64,000 bases of DNA from G963676095 sp963676095 (GTDB lineage Bacteria; Bacteroidota; Bacteroidia; Bacteroidales; Prolixibacteraceae). The position numbers were made by a program, and so were the translations under genes. The stretch lies in assembly GCA_963676095.1 (NCBI GenBank), contig OY781040.1:1674001-1738000 (forward strand). The letters run 5' to 3'. Each line of letters begins with the position of its first letter. Position 1 is the stretch's first letter. A model generated the notes under the pieces. It was not told the DNA's origin. It was given only the letters and a program-made list of their open reading frames with translations, and searched no databases. This document shows, in pieces, positions 34,859 to 43,246 of the stretch.

Positions 34859-37678
34859 TTATTCGATCGATGAAGAAAAATGATAATCACCGGAGCCAAT
34901 TTTATAAACCATCCGGCCATTTTCCATTTTCATAAACTCAATATCTTTTTGATTACAAACAGAGATCCCGTTTTCTGTTACATCAGACTTCGACCTTGCC
35001 GGAATGTAAACGATCGCACTACAGTTTACAGGTACCGTTATATTCCAGTTAAAGTTTTTTCCCTTTTTATTCCATTCGCTTCTGATTAAACCATAAACAG
35101 ACTGGAAAGAGGCCTTAACAAAATCAAGAGAATCAACCGGATCCGGGTTCATAATAATCTGTTTGAAGCCAGGATTTTCTTCACTTGACCTGATACCGGC
35201 CAGGTCTTCATAAAACCAGGTAACCAGATCTCCCAGCATCATCACATGGTTATAGGAATTCATTTTAGGGGCAGCGGTATTGCCATTCCACAGTTCCCAG
35301 ATCGTGGTGGCTCCATTTTCAACCATATATCCCCAGCTTGGGTATGTTTTACCGGAAGCCAGCAGGTAAGCTATATCCGTCCTTCCATTCTCTGTCAGCG
35401 TACGCATAATCCATTGAGTTCCTACCATTCCCGTGCTCAGGTGTCCCTTGTTATCGTTCATAATAATCGTTACCACATGGTCAAAAACTTTTTGGTGCCT
35501 GCTTTGCGGTACGAGTCCAAAATGAAGGGCCAGTAAATTTTCAGTCAAGGTGTTTTCACCATATCCACCTGCATCGGCATGCCAGAATTCTTTATTGAAA
35601 GCATTCTTTATATTTTCTGCCAGGTTAAAGTATTCCTCAATATCATGATCATTTCCGGTAAGTTTTGCAAATTTCTGCATCAGTCCCATAAAATAATAGT
35701 AATAGGCAGTAGCTATTAGCGGATCCGGATGCTTCTGATCAGCACTCTTACCCCTTCCTTCTTCTATTGTTTCCGGAGGCGGACACCAGTCGCCATAGCT
35801 GTCTTTTGTGACGATAAAGTCCTCATCCATATAACGGTCCTTCATATACTGCAACCACTTTTTCATGGACTGATAATGTTTTTGAATTGGACTGAGATCA
35901 CCATATTGCTGATAAAGCATATCGCAGATCATGAGATAGGTCCCGGGCCAGGTCATATTATCGCTGTAATAATTCCAGAAAGCAGGAACGACGTCACAGA
36001 TACAACCATCTTCCTTTTGATTGTATGCAATATCGTCCATCCATTTGGCATACAATTTTTCATTATCGAAAATGAAACTCTCCCCAAGAGAACCTGCAGC
36101 CCGGTCTCCTAGCCAGGGTTGACGTTCATTCCTCTGCGGACAGTCGACAGGCATCCCTTTGTAGTTGCTGAGGATACCCCACGAGGCATTTTTATAGATC
36201 TGGTTAATTAAAGGATTCGAAGTAGTAAATTCCCCGGTCACAGCCATCTCATCAGAGACAACCTGGCCGGAAAAATCATCAGGGGTCGGAATTCCAGGGT
36301 AGCCCGTAATCTCCACATAACGAAAACCATGATAAATAAATCTTGGCTCCCAGGTTTCCACCCCATCCCCTTTCATGATGTAAATATCTGTAGCCTGTGC
36401 ATCACGGAGGTTATCGACAAACAGTTCACCTTTACTCGTAAGGATCTCCGCAAATCTCAGCGTCACCTGGTCTCCACGTTTCCCTCCGTTGACGGTCATC
36501 TTCAGCCAGCCGCCCATATTTTGCCCCATATCGAGAATATATTTTCCGGGACCAACCTTCCCGACCGAGACAGGCCTGATCCTTTTGACCACTTTCATAT
36601 TCGGATTCATCTGGGCCTCTATCTGCCCGTCAGGAGCCTGGACATATTCGGCATTAAGCCAGGCTGTATCATAAAACCCAGCCTTGCTCCATCCCTGCAT
36701 TTCCTTTCGGGCATCATAAATCTCACCGTCATACTCGTTGTTGCTTCTGATCGGACCGTCAGCAGTACCTTTCCACGATCCGTCAGATCTTATAATTGTA
36801 GAAGTACCATCGTCATACTTGATCTCTAGCTGCAACAGCACCTTAGGAAAACCAAAATTTCTGATTTTGTATGGTTTATAATGCTGCCGCATAGTATAAT
36901 AACGCCCGTTTCCCAGGATAACGCCAATTGCATTTTCCCCGGACTTCAGCTCCCCGGTAACATCAAAAGCATTATACTTCACATTCTTAGCGTAATCAGT
37001 AGGGGAAGGCGCAAGAACCTGGTCGCCGATTTTTTCCCCGTTTATATATAGTTCATAGAGACCTAATCCTACGATGTAAACCCTTGCCTGGATGACATTT
37101 CTGCTAACCTCAAATTCCTTGCGAAAGTAGCGGGCGGAAAGCCGGGAATGAAAAACATCATTGTCCCACGGGAAAGCCCGGTCGAATCCAATCCATCGGC
37201 CCGACCAGTCTTTATAATACAACAAGCCCATCGACCATCTTGCCGGTTCGCTCCATGCCTCTTTCCCTGCCGAAGTCCAAACGAGGACTTTCCAATAGCA
37301 GTTCATCCGGCTCTCCAGTTTTTTCCCATTGTATACGACAAAAACAGACTGATCCGAAAAAACCTTTCCGGAATCCCACAAATCGGCCTTATCTCCCGAA
37401 AGTTTTTTCTGGGTAGAAGCAACAATTATACGATAAGCTGTCTGATAAATATCACGGCCCCCTCCTTGCAGTTTCCAGCTCAAACGAGGACTGACCACAT
37501 CAATCCCCACAGGATTGGCAAGCATTTCGCAACTTAGCGAAACAGGCTTTACCTCTGCACAAAGACGAAGATTTATTCCGGTCATAATGATCAAGGAGAT
37601 CACCAAAAGAAGATAACAACCCGACTTTCGTCCCTGAAACAGTCGTTTCTCACGATTATAATTCATTGATTCCTTCAT
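34859..37678 (-). CDS. Secreted GH78 alpha-L-rhamnosidase (second copy)
   Basis: The 939-residue protein has the GH78 layout: signal segment (YLLLVISLIIMTGINLRLCA), N-terminal sandwich (NPVGIDVVSPRLSWKLQ), rhamnosidase N domain, (alpha/alpha)6 barrel with DCPQRNERQPWLGD near residue 513, and C-terminal sandwich. The catalytic loop is of the DCPQR(D/N)ER type, unlike the DCPHREK of the paralogue at 12487. It starts a new transcript: a terminator at 37873-37904 lies upstream, and a perfect palindrome tgaaaacgttttca sits at 37781-37794. It is followed by the aldolase (12 bp) and the symporter. A second possible start, MNYNREKRL, lies four codons in. Confidence 0.93.
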   Translation of the reverse strand: MKESMNYNREKRLFQGRKSGCYLLLVISLIIMTGINLRLCAEVKPVSLSCEMLANPVGIDVVSPRLSWKLQGGGRDIYQTAYRIIVASTQKKLSGDKADLWDSGKVFSDQSVFVVYNGKKLESRMNCYWKVLVWTSAGKEAWSEPARWSMGLLYYKDWSGRWIGFDRAFPWDNDVFHSRLSARYFRKEFEVSRNVIQARVYIVGLGLYELYINGEKIGDQVLAPSPTDYAKNVKYNAFDVTGELKSGENAIGVILGNGRYYTMRQHYKPYKIRNFGFPKVLLQLEIKYDDGTSTIIRSDGSWKGTADGPIRSNNEYDGEIYDARKEMQGWSKAGFYDTAWLNAEYVQAPDGQIEAQMNPNMKVVKRIRPVSVGKVGPGKYILDMGQNMGGWLKMTVNGGKRGDQVTLRFAEILTSKGELFVDNLRDAQATDIYIMKGDGVETWEPRFIYHGFRYVEITGYPGIPTPDDFSGQVVSDEMAVTGEFTTSNPLINQIYKNASWGILSNYKGMPVDCPQRNERQPWLGDRAAGSLGESFIFDNEKLYAKWMDDIAYNQKEDGCICDVVPAFWNYYSDNMTWPGTYLMICDMLYQQYGDLSPIQKHYQSMKKWLQYMKDRYMDEDFIVTKDSYGDWCPPPETIEEGRGKSADQKHPDPLIATAYYYYFMGLMQKFAKLTGNDHDIEEYFNLAENIKNAFNKEFWHADAGGYGENTLTENLLALHFGLVPQSRHQKVFDHVVTIIMNDNKGHLSTGMVGTQWIMRTLTENGRTDIAYLLASGKTYPSWGYMVENGATTIWELWNGNTAAPKMNSYNHVMMLGDLVTWFYEDLAGIRSSEENPGFKQIIMNPDPVDSLDFVKASFQSVYGLIRSEWNKKGKNFNWNITVPVNCSAIVYIPARSKSDVTENGISVCNQKDIEFMKMENGRMVYKIGSGDYHFSSSIE

Positions 37679-37780
37679 CTTTTATTCGATATTCAAAAAC
37701 TTCATACATTGACAAAGTGGATTTCGATTTCCCCACTATTCCGGAATTTCTCGGCCAAGATATAAAGAAGAGAGGAAACA

Positions 37781-37794
37781 TGAAAACGTTTTCA
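37781..37794. promoter_or_regulatory. Operator-like palindrome upstream of GH78 operon
   Basis: tgaaaacgttttca is a perfect 14-bp palindrome and fits the LacI/CcpA-type operator consensus. It lies 103 bp upstream of the GH78 start. Related sites occur at 15288, 15357, 42978, 43046 and 52864. Confidence 0.6.
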
Positions 37795-37872
37795 AAAACT
37801 TTATTCAAAAATGCTCCCGAAGAAATACAGACTACTGCTAAATCATTGTCTGAATAAAAACTTCAGAAACTA

Positions 37873-37904
37873 AAAAACAGGCATTCCCACAGAAGCCTGT
37901 TTTT
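37873..37904 (-). terminator. Terminator of the DUF3826 transcript
   Basis: The arms aaaaacaggc and gcctgttttt are a perfect 10-bp pair with a 12-nt loop, and the poly-A/poly-T sides let it work in both directions. It lies about 85 bp after the DUF3826 stop codon, so it probably ends the minus-strand operon. Confidence 0.8.
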
Positions 37905-37989
37905 AATCTTAAAACAACTAATCGATTCTCAAAGAATAACTACCTCCAAAACTGACTGTTATATCATCAGGAGATTTACCGGTCAACAA

Positions 37990-38664
37990 TCAGTTCTTCT
38001 TCTGAGCATCCAGGCGTTTTTGCCATTCGTCCCCGGCTTTTTTAAGGTCATACCCCTCAGAAGAAAGGTAATTATTGATGCGTCCCTTATATTTACCGAA
38101 CCATGCATGCTTCTTTTCAGAAGAACTGGCATCCATCGCTTTTTCCCGGGCTTCAGTCAGGGCACTTAAAATATATGACTTCTCGGCATCAGTCAGATTG
38201 GGAAGCATATCCAGATAGCCATTATACGTGTGTTCCAACACATTATAAGTCATTCCGTCTTTCACCTTGTTAACCTGTTCCGGATCAAGTTCTTTTCCAA
38301 GTTTTGAAAGGAACTGTTCATGAAGCCGGTCTATTTTTTTATCTGCTTCCTTATTTAAATTTGCCATGTACTCATTTTTATAATCTTTATCTTTCCCACT
38401 ATCCTTAACTTCCTTTATACGGGCACTGCACGTGTCCTGTATTTCACTCAGACTATAATACTGTTGTGCGACGATTTTGCTGACTTTCTCCGATTTTTTC
38501 TGATCGTTAAGATCGAGAGTCGCAGCAATTTTTTCAGCCCTTTTTAAAACAACCTGCCAGTATTCTTCGTTAGCATGCTTCTTAGGCATACTGTTTTTAG
38601 AGGAAACCGCATCTGAAGCAGAAATAGAAAAAAGGAAAATGAATATTGCAAAATAAATCTTCAT
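37990..38664 (-). CDS. DUF3826 secreted protein
   Basis: The 224-residue protein has a signal peptide (YFAIFIFLFSISASDAV) and a mostly helical, charged body (QYYSLSEIQDTCSARIKE, LTDAEKSYILSALTEAREKA). It matches the DUF3826 proteins common next to pectin genes in Bacteroidota; no function is established as far as I know. It is the last gene after DUF6298 and the xylose-isomerase-like gene, 18 bp after the latter. After its TGA stop, 24 codons remain open in the same frame up to a TAG. Confidence 0.85.
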   Translation of the reverse strand: MKIYFAIFIFLFSISASDAVSSKNSMPKKHANEEYWQVVLKRAEKIAATLDLNDQKKSEKVSKIVAQQYYSLSEIQDTCSARIKEVKDSGKDKDYKNEYMANLNKEADKKIDRLHEQFLSKLGKELDPEQVNKVKDGMTYNVLEHTYNGYLDMLPNLTDAEKSYILSALTEAREKAMDASSSEKKHAWFGKYKGRINNYLSSEGYDLKKAGDEWQKRLDAQKKN

Positions 38665-38681
38665 GTTTTTATCCTATTAAA

Positions 38682-39587
38682 TTATTGAAAAATAGATTTT
38701 AAATAAGTAACGTTGGCCCTGAAATTTCCCCTGACATCATGAGGTTTCGAAGCGTCCCTGGAACGTTCCACCAGAAGCCACCCACTCCATCCCATTTTAT
38801 CAAGCGTCTTCTTTACCTGCTTCATGTCAATCTGGGGATCGTTCTGAAGCCAGACTCCGTCTTTATTTGTACAATGAATTTCACAAATCCGGTCTTTGCC
38901 CAGAATCTCCAGTTCTTTATACAAATCCCGACCGGCACCCAAGGCATTCGAAAAATTAAAACAAATCCGTATAGCCGGAGAACCGATCTCATTAAGCAGA
39001 TTAACTTCTCCCTCTGCATCAAGCGATGTTTCGATCCCGATAACAATGCCTGCAGCGTCCGCATTCTTTCCAATTTGTTTCAACCGATCGACAATTGCAG
39101 CCCTGCGTTCAGGATGCTTAACAAGATCGCCTTCGACTCCAAGCGGGAGGAAAGCTACTTTTACATCCATTTTCTTCATCGTATTAATACAATCCTGCAC
39201 CATGTTCACCACGCCATCACGTGTTGGAAAGGACTGGGCATAAAATCCTGTCATTGACAAAGAACTGATCTGAATACCAAGCGCACTGGATGAATCCAGA
39301 AATTGTTCCCGCACATTGGCATCAGCCAGCTTGTTTTCAAATGTCGGACGATTTCCAAGCCCTCCCATATCCAACTCAATTCCATCAGCACCAATCTCCC
39401 TGGCAAGGCGAAACGCCCCGATTCTCTGCCGTTTCAGGATCATCAGGTCAACAACCCCGATTTTATACCGTTGATCCTGCCCTTTTACGGAAACAGCTCC
39501 GGATGTCACCGCTTGTGCTTCCGGGATAACCGACATAAATACAAGAAGGAATATCGTGACAACAAACAAATAACTGTATTTCTTCAT
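38682..39587 (-). CDS. Exported xylose-isomerase-like TIM barrel (sugar isomerase/epimerase fold)
   Basis: The 301-residue protein has an AP endonuclease 2/xylose isomerase-like barrel. Metal-site motifs are GADGIELDMGG, VIGIETSLDAEGEVNLL, IRICFNFSNALG and EIHCTNKDG. An N-terminal signal peptide (YSYLFVVTIFLLVFMSVIPEAQA) indicates export, which is unusual for an isomerase. I chose the ATG at 39587 since the longer frame precedes it with an unlikely basic stretch. It lies 40 bp after the DUF6298 gene and 18 bp before DUF3826. It may act on a released sugar in the periplasm or be a lyase/hydrolase relative of the fold. Substrate unknown. Confidence 0.82.
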   Translation of the reverse strand: MKKYSYLFVVTIFLLVFMSVIPEAQAVTSGAVSVKGQDQRYKIGVVDLMILKRQRIGAFRLAREIGADGIELDMGGLGNRPTFENKLADANVREQFLDSSSALGIQISSLSMTGFYAQSFPTRDGVVNMVQDCINTMKKMDVKVAFLPLGVEGDLVKHPERRAAIVDRLKQIGKNADAAGIVIGIETSLDAEGEVNLLNEIGSPAIRICFNFSNALGAGRDLYKELEILGKDRICEIHCTNKDGVWLQNDPQIDMKQVKKTLDKMGWSGWLLVERSRDASKPHDVRGNFRANVTYLKSIFQ

Positions 39588-39627
39588 TTTCTTTCCCGGT
39601 TTTAGATTCGTTAAAATATTGTTTGTT

Positions 39628-42600
39628 TTACATCTTCGATATCCACAAAACCTCATCATTACCGTCCGAATTTGCAATCCGGATCATACCTCCACCCTTC
39701 AGACGTTCAGTTTTTCCAACCGCTTGTCCATCAAGAGTACTGATTCTCGACAATCTAAAATGTCCTGATGGAAGTAAAACAGATAACTCTCCTTTGTCTT
39801 TAGGATAAAGAATGCACTCTCCCTTCTCGTTCTTTAATTCCAGATATCCATTTTGTTGTTCCTGAACAGGATGCATAGAAGACGCATTATCAAGGAACCC
39901 GGCAACTTTAATTTTCGGGATATTCGCGAGCGAACCTCCTGCCATAAATATGGCCCAGGCAAAATTATCGGACATATTCTCAGAATAAATCACGGCTTTA
40001 TCCGGAAATTTGGTTTTATATGCTAATACATCCTGGTAAACCTGGTCAAAAGAACGTTTGCCGGTCTTCATAATACGGGCGAACTGTCGGGGAGCAAGGT
40101 TTTTGCCTCCTTCCGGGGCATATAAACTGCCATCAGCTTTGCTGCTCCAGTAACGGATATCGATCAGGTCTATTACCGAAGAACGTTTAGGATCAGCCAA
40201 TATAGAATCCTGAACATCTTTGGTCGTACTTAATCCAATAAAAGCTTTCTTTCCGGTCTCCTGTTCCCATTCCTTAATCTCGTCAACCCAAAACTTTACG
40301 AAATGCAAAGGGCCGGTAAACTCAGCGCCAATTAACTGGATTACGCCGCTATTCCCATCAAAATTATTAAGACACTGGCGAATATAGGCCTTATGCAGTT
40401 CCCTCCGGACAGGGTTCGTCTCGTCATAAAACTGCTCGGCCAGAAAGATCCGTTTGTCGCCGGCAAAGGGCGGTGGTTCCGGGAAACCAGTACCGTTAAT
40501 GTTGTTTACAGGACGCCAGGGACAATCAACCCAATGAGCCCCTGCTTCCAGAATATTATGCTGAAAATAATCCTGATGGATCAGAACAACTCCTTTTTGA
40601 TCAGCCAGATTGGCGAATTGTTTCAGGCGTGACCAATACCACGTATTGTATTTCGTCAGGTCATATTTGCTCAAACCATCCCAGGCCAGATCAATCCCCG
40701 TACGTTCAAAAGGAAGCTCATAAAACGGGGCCCATACCTCCCCGTCCATCCGGCGGATTCGTTCATGATCGTCACGTCTGCGTTCATACCACAAGGCATA
40801 ATGCTGTTCAATTCCGATGTAATTATTTTTCTTCATCCAACTTACGACATCGTCCAGGTTATCGGTGTAGCCTGTTCCATGCCGCCCGGGAACATACCGG
40901 GTAATAGCAGGGGTTGCCTGGGCCAGACTACGGGGACGGAGGTCTCCGTGCCACCACGGAACATCCTGTCGCTTGCCGGTAAGAACTTTATCACCCCTGA
41001 CCAGCCACCCGTTTTTTAAAGCCATTGGCGGAGCCACCGGATTTTGTTTTTTAGTAATAGCAAATTTCAACTGATCAACAGACGGGGCATTTTTTGCACT
41101 GATATCAATCGGATTTCTTGAGGGAGCCTGATCGATCCATTCAGCAAGCGTCATCGCCGGTTTCACCGAATTTGAAATCAGTTCCGCTGCTTCCTTAATC
41201 GTCGGACTACTTGTTGCATCGGTCTTGATGTACATGACCGGATCCAAATAAACAGCATCCTTTCCCAAACGATCTTTTAACTGAGCATAGTACAAGCTCC
41301 TGGGATTTATATGACTGTTTGCCTCATACCAATAACCGTCACCAGCAAATTCTGACCAGGCACCAAACGCCCAATTCTCCGATGTTGGAGGCGCAAAACA
41401 ATCAATCCGGGCGGCAGAACATTGCCAGAACATCGAATTGGCCGCGGTCCAGCCAGCCCCATAATCATCCTGTCCCCTGTTTTTAATGCTTAATGCTTGT
41501 CCGTCGACATTAACAATATCGAACAACACACCGGAGGCCCAGCTATCTATTGCACCACTGAAGCTATAGGGCAAATGAGAGAAACATTGAACAAAAGCAT
41601 TTGGCCCGGCAGCACAAAAGCCAGTTCCGAAGTCGTGATATCCAAACTCGGCATACAGGTTCTGAAAAAGAGTTTGCTGCCCTTGTGTATAAAAAGTGTA
41701 ACGGCGAAGGCCTCCGATCTCAGAAACCGGTTGAAATGATTTACAATCTTCAACTGTTATACGGGAAGCGCTCTCGTAAACAGCAACAGCAGATCCGGCG
41801 AAATGCGTAAATGCTACCTGTCGCACCCACGCATCCCGTACATTTTCGAAAGTTATTGCTTCCCAGCAATGTTCTTCGTCCTTTGGGTTAGATTTGTCAT
41901 AAACAGAAACCAAGGCCAGGTTCTCAATTCCAATACCGGAAATTCTCTCCGGACTGGCATATGAAGAAACAAAACCACCCCCGTATTTTTTATCGAGCGC
42001 TGTTGTCAACGGTGCATCCAGAATCAATGTATCTCCATGGATAGCCTTAACCGTTCTGTCCCAGACGATATCCCGTTCTCCGGGTTTCCATCCAAGCCAT
42101 CCAGTTTCACCACCAAAAGAATTCATTTTCAGCCGGTCGATCCATTCCTGAGTCGAAGGACGCCGGATAAAAATGGTCTCTCCTGCGTGAAAAGAAGCGG
42201 CATGATCAACAGCGACACGGGAAGCATTAACCGGAACATAATCTTCACTCACCGGATATTCCCCAGCACGTATCAGCGAATCTCCTCCTGCGATACGGAT
42301 CAAGGTTTCCCTGCTTTTCCCTTCAGCAATTAAAACAGTACCTCCTGTTCCCATTCCGCTTCCCCGGATCACAACACCGGAATCTTTGATCATTAGCCGT
42401 CCCGTTAAGTGATAGGTACCCTTTTGAAGCAAAACTGCTCCTTTTATCCCGTTGACATCAGCCGGCAAGCTAGTCACATAATCAATTGCCTTTTGTATCC
42501 GGACGGTAGCATCACCTTCGGAAAGCGGGACAACAACTTTTACCGGGGCCATTGGAATGGGCTCCTCGGAGGCTTTATATCCGCAATAGGAAAAATCAGG

Positions 42601-42792
42601 AACGCGGTTTCCCAAAGAATCAAGGGAATAAACCAATTTCCCGTCGCGTCCGGTGTGAACGACAGGGCCCGGCGGTTCCTTCCCGGATATTCCCAGGGCA
42701 AAAGAATTGCCCGGGAATAAACCCGAAAAGGTTGATATCCAAAACCAATAATAAAAAATATTCTTTCTGAAAAACATTAATTTTATCTTCAT
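39628..42792 (-). CDS. Beta-helix plus DUF6298 two-domain protein, probable pectin-acting enzyme
   Basis: The 1054-residue protein has a signal segment (MFFRKNIFYYWFWISTFSG), a right-handed beta-helix region (about residues 60-520, with GDATVRIQKAIDYVTSLP, GTYHLTGRLMIKDSGVVIRG) and a C-terminal barrel-like DUF6298 region (about 640-960). The latter has acidic residues in SRYVPGRHG-type loops and LIGAEFTGPLHFVKFW and VIYSENMSDNFAW. The N-terminal half looks like a pectate-lyase or GH28-type fold, the second half like a glycosidase barrel. I chose the ATG at 42792; the longer frame (42843) adds an unlikely leader. Two operator-like sites lie upstream at 42978 and 43046. It starts the operon that ends with DUF3826. 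Activity is unproven. Confidence 0.78.
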   Translation of the reverse strand: MKIKLMFFRKNIFYYWFWISTFSGLFPGNSFALGISGKEPPGPVVHTGRDGKLVYSLDSLGNRVPDFSYCGYKASEEPIPMAPVKVVVPLSEGDATVRIQKAIDYVTSLPADVNGIKGAVLLQKGTYHLTGRLMIKDSGVVIRGSGMGTGGTVLIAEGKSRETLIRIAGGDSLIRAGEYPVSEDYVPVNASRVAVDHAASFHAGETIFIRRPSTQEWIDRLKMNSFGGETGWLGWKPGERDIVWDRTVKAIHGDTLILDAPLTTALDKKYGGGFVSSYASPERISGIGIENLALVSVYDKSNPKDEEHCWEAITFENVRDAWVRQVAFTHFAGSAVAVYESASRITVEDCKSFQPVSEIGGLRRYTFYTQGQQTLFQNLYAEFGYHDFGTGFCAAGPNAFVQCFSHLPYSFSGAIDSWASGVLFDIVNVDGQALSIKNRGQDDYGAGWTAANSMFWQCSAARIDCFAPPTSENWAFGAWSEFAGDGYWYEANSHINPRSLYYAQLKDRLGKDAVYLDPVMYIKTDATSSPTIKEAAELISNSVKPAMTLAEWIDQAPSRNPIDISAKNAPSVDQLKFAITKKQNPVAPPMALKNGWLVRGDKVLTGKRQDVPWWHGDLRPRSLAQATPAITRYVPGRHGTGYTDNLDDVVSWMKKNNYIGIEQHYALWYERRRDDHERIRRMDGEVWAPFYELPFERTGIDLAWDGLSKYDLTKYNTWYWSRLKQFANLADQKGVVLIHQDYFQHNILEAGAHWVDCPWRPVNNINGTGFPEPPPFAGDKRIFLAEQFYDETNPVRRELHKAYIRQCLNNFDGNSGVIQLIGAEFTGPLHFVKFWVDEIKEWEQETGKKAFIGLSTTKDVQDSILADPKRSSVIDLIDIRYWSSKADGSLYAPEGGKNLAPRQFARIMKTGKRSFDQVYQDVLAYKTKFPDKAVIYSENMSDNFAWAIFMAGGSLANIPKIKVAGFLDNASSMHPVQEQQNGYLELKNEKGECILYPKDKGELSVLLPSGHFRLSRISTLDGQAVGKTERLKGGGMIRIANSDGNDEVLWISKM

Positions 42793-43246
42793 AAGATTAT
42801 CTTTTGGGTATTTTCCCCATATCTGAACGTAAATACTATGCAAAATTCTTTACTAAAACACGTACAGAATTGCCATTAAAATCCAAATTTATAAATCTTT
42901 TCACCTTCGCCAGAGAGTATAATATTCCGAAAACAGGTACAGCCTCTCTTTTTTAAAAGAGCTCAAAGTAAAAAATATGATAACGTTTACATTATTTATT
43001 AGTCTTTAAATTTACATTTTAATAGTATAAAAACAAATTTAAAAATGGAAACGTTTTATAAAATGTATATAAAAAAGACTATACTTTTCAGAAATCGTTT
43101 ATTAAAAGACCGGAATATAATTGGCTCTGTCAAAAATTGGAGATATCCGATTATCATTTTAACTGCAACGACAAGTGATCTCTGCCAAGAGATAATTGCG
43201 GATACAAAATATCACGACCGGAAATACTTTGTATCCGCAAAAAATT
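42793..43246. promoter_or_regulatory. Promoter region of the DUF6298 operon and PL1 3' spacer
   Basis: This 454-bp region has no gene. It carries two AACGTT palindromes: tgataacgtttaca (42978-42991) and tggaaacgttttat (43046-43059). A perfect 13-bp inverted repeat, ttgcggatacaaa at 43196-43208 and tttgtatccgcaa at 43228-43240, lies close to the PL1 stop and may be its terminator, although the T-run after it is weak. Confidence 0.6.

Noticed and set aside
37741..37857. Short plus-strand frame over the operator upstream of GH78
   Set aside because: It is a 23-codon reading (MKTFSKTLF...) in a promoter region with no supporting context.
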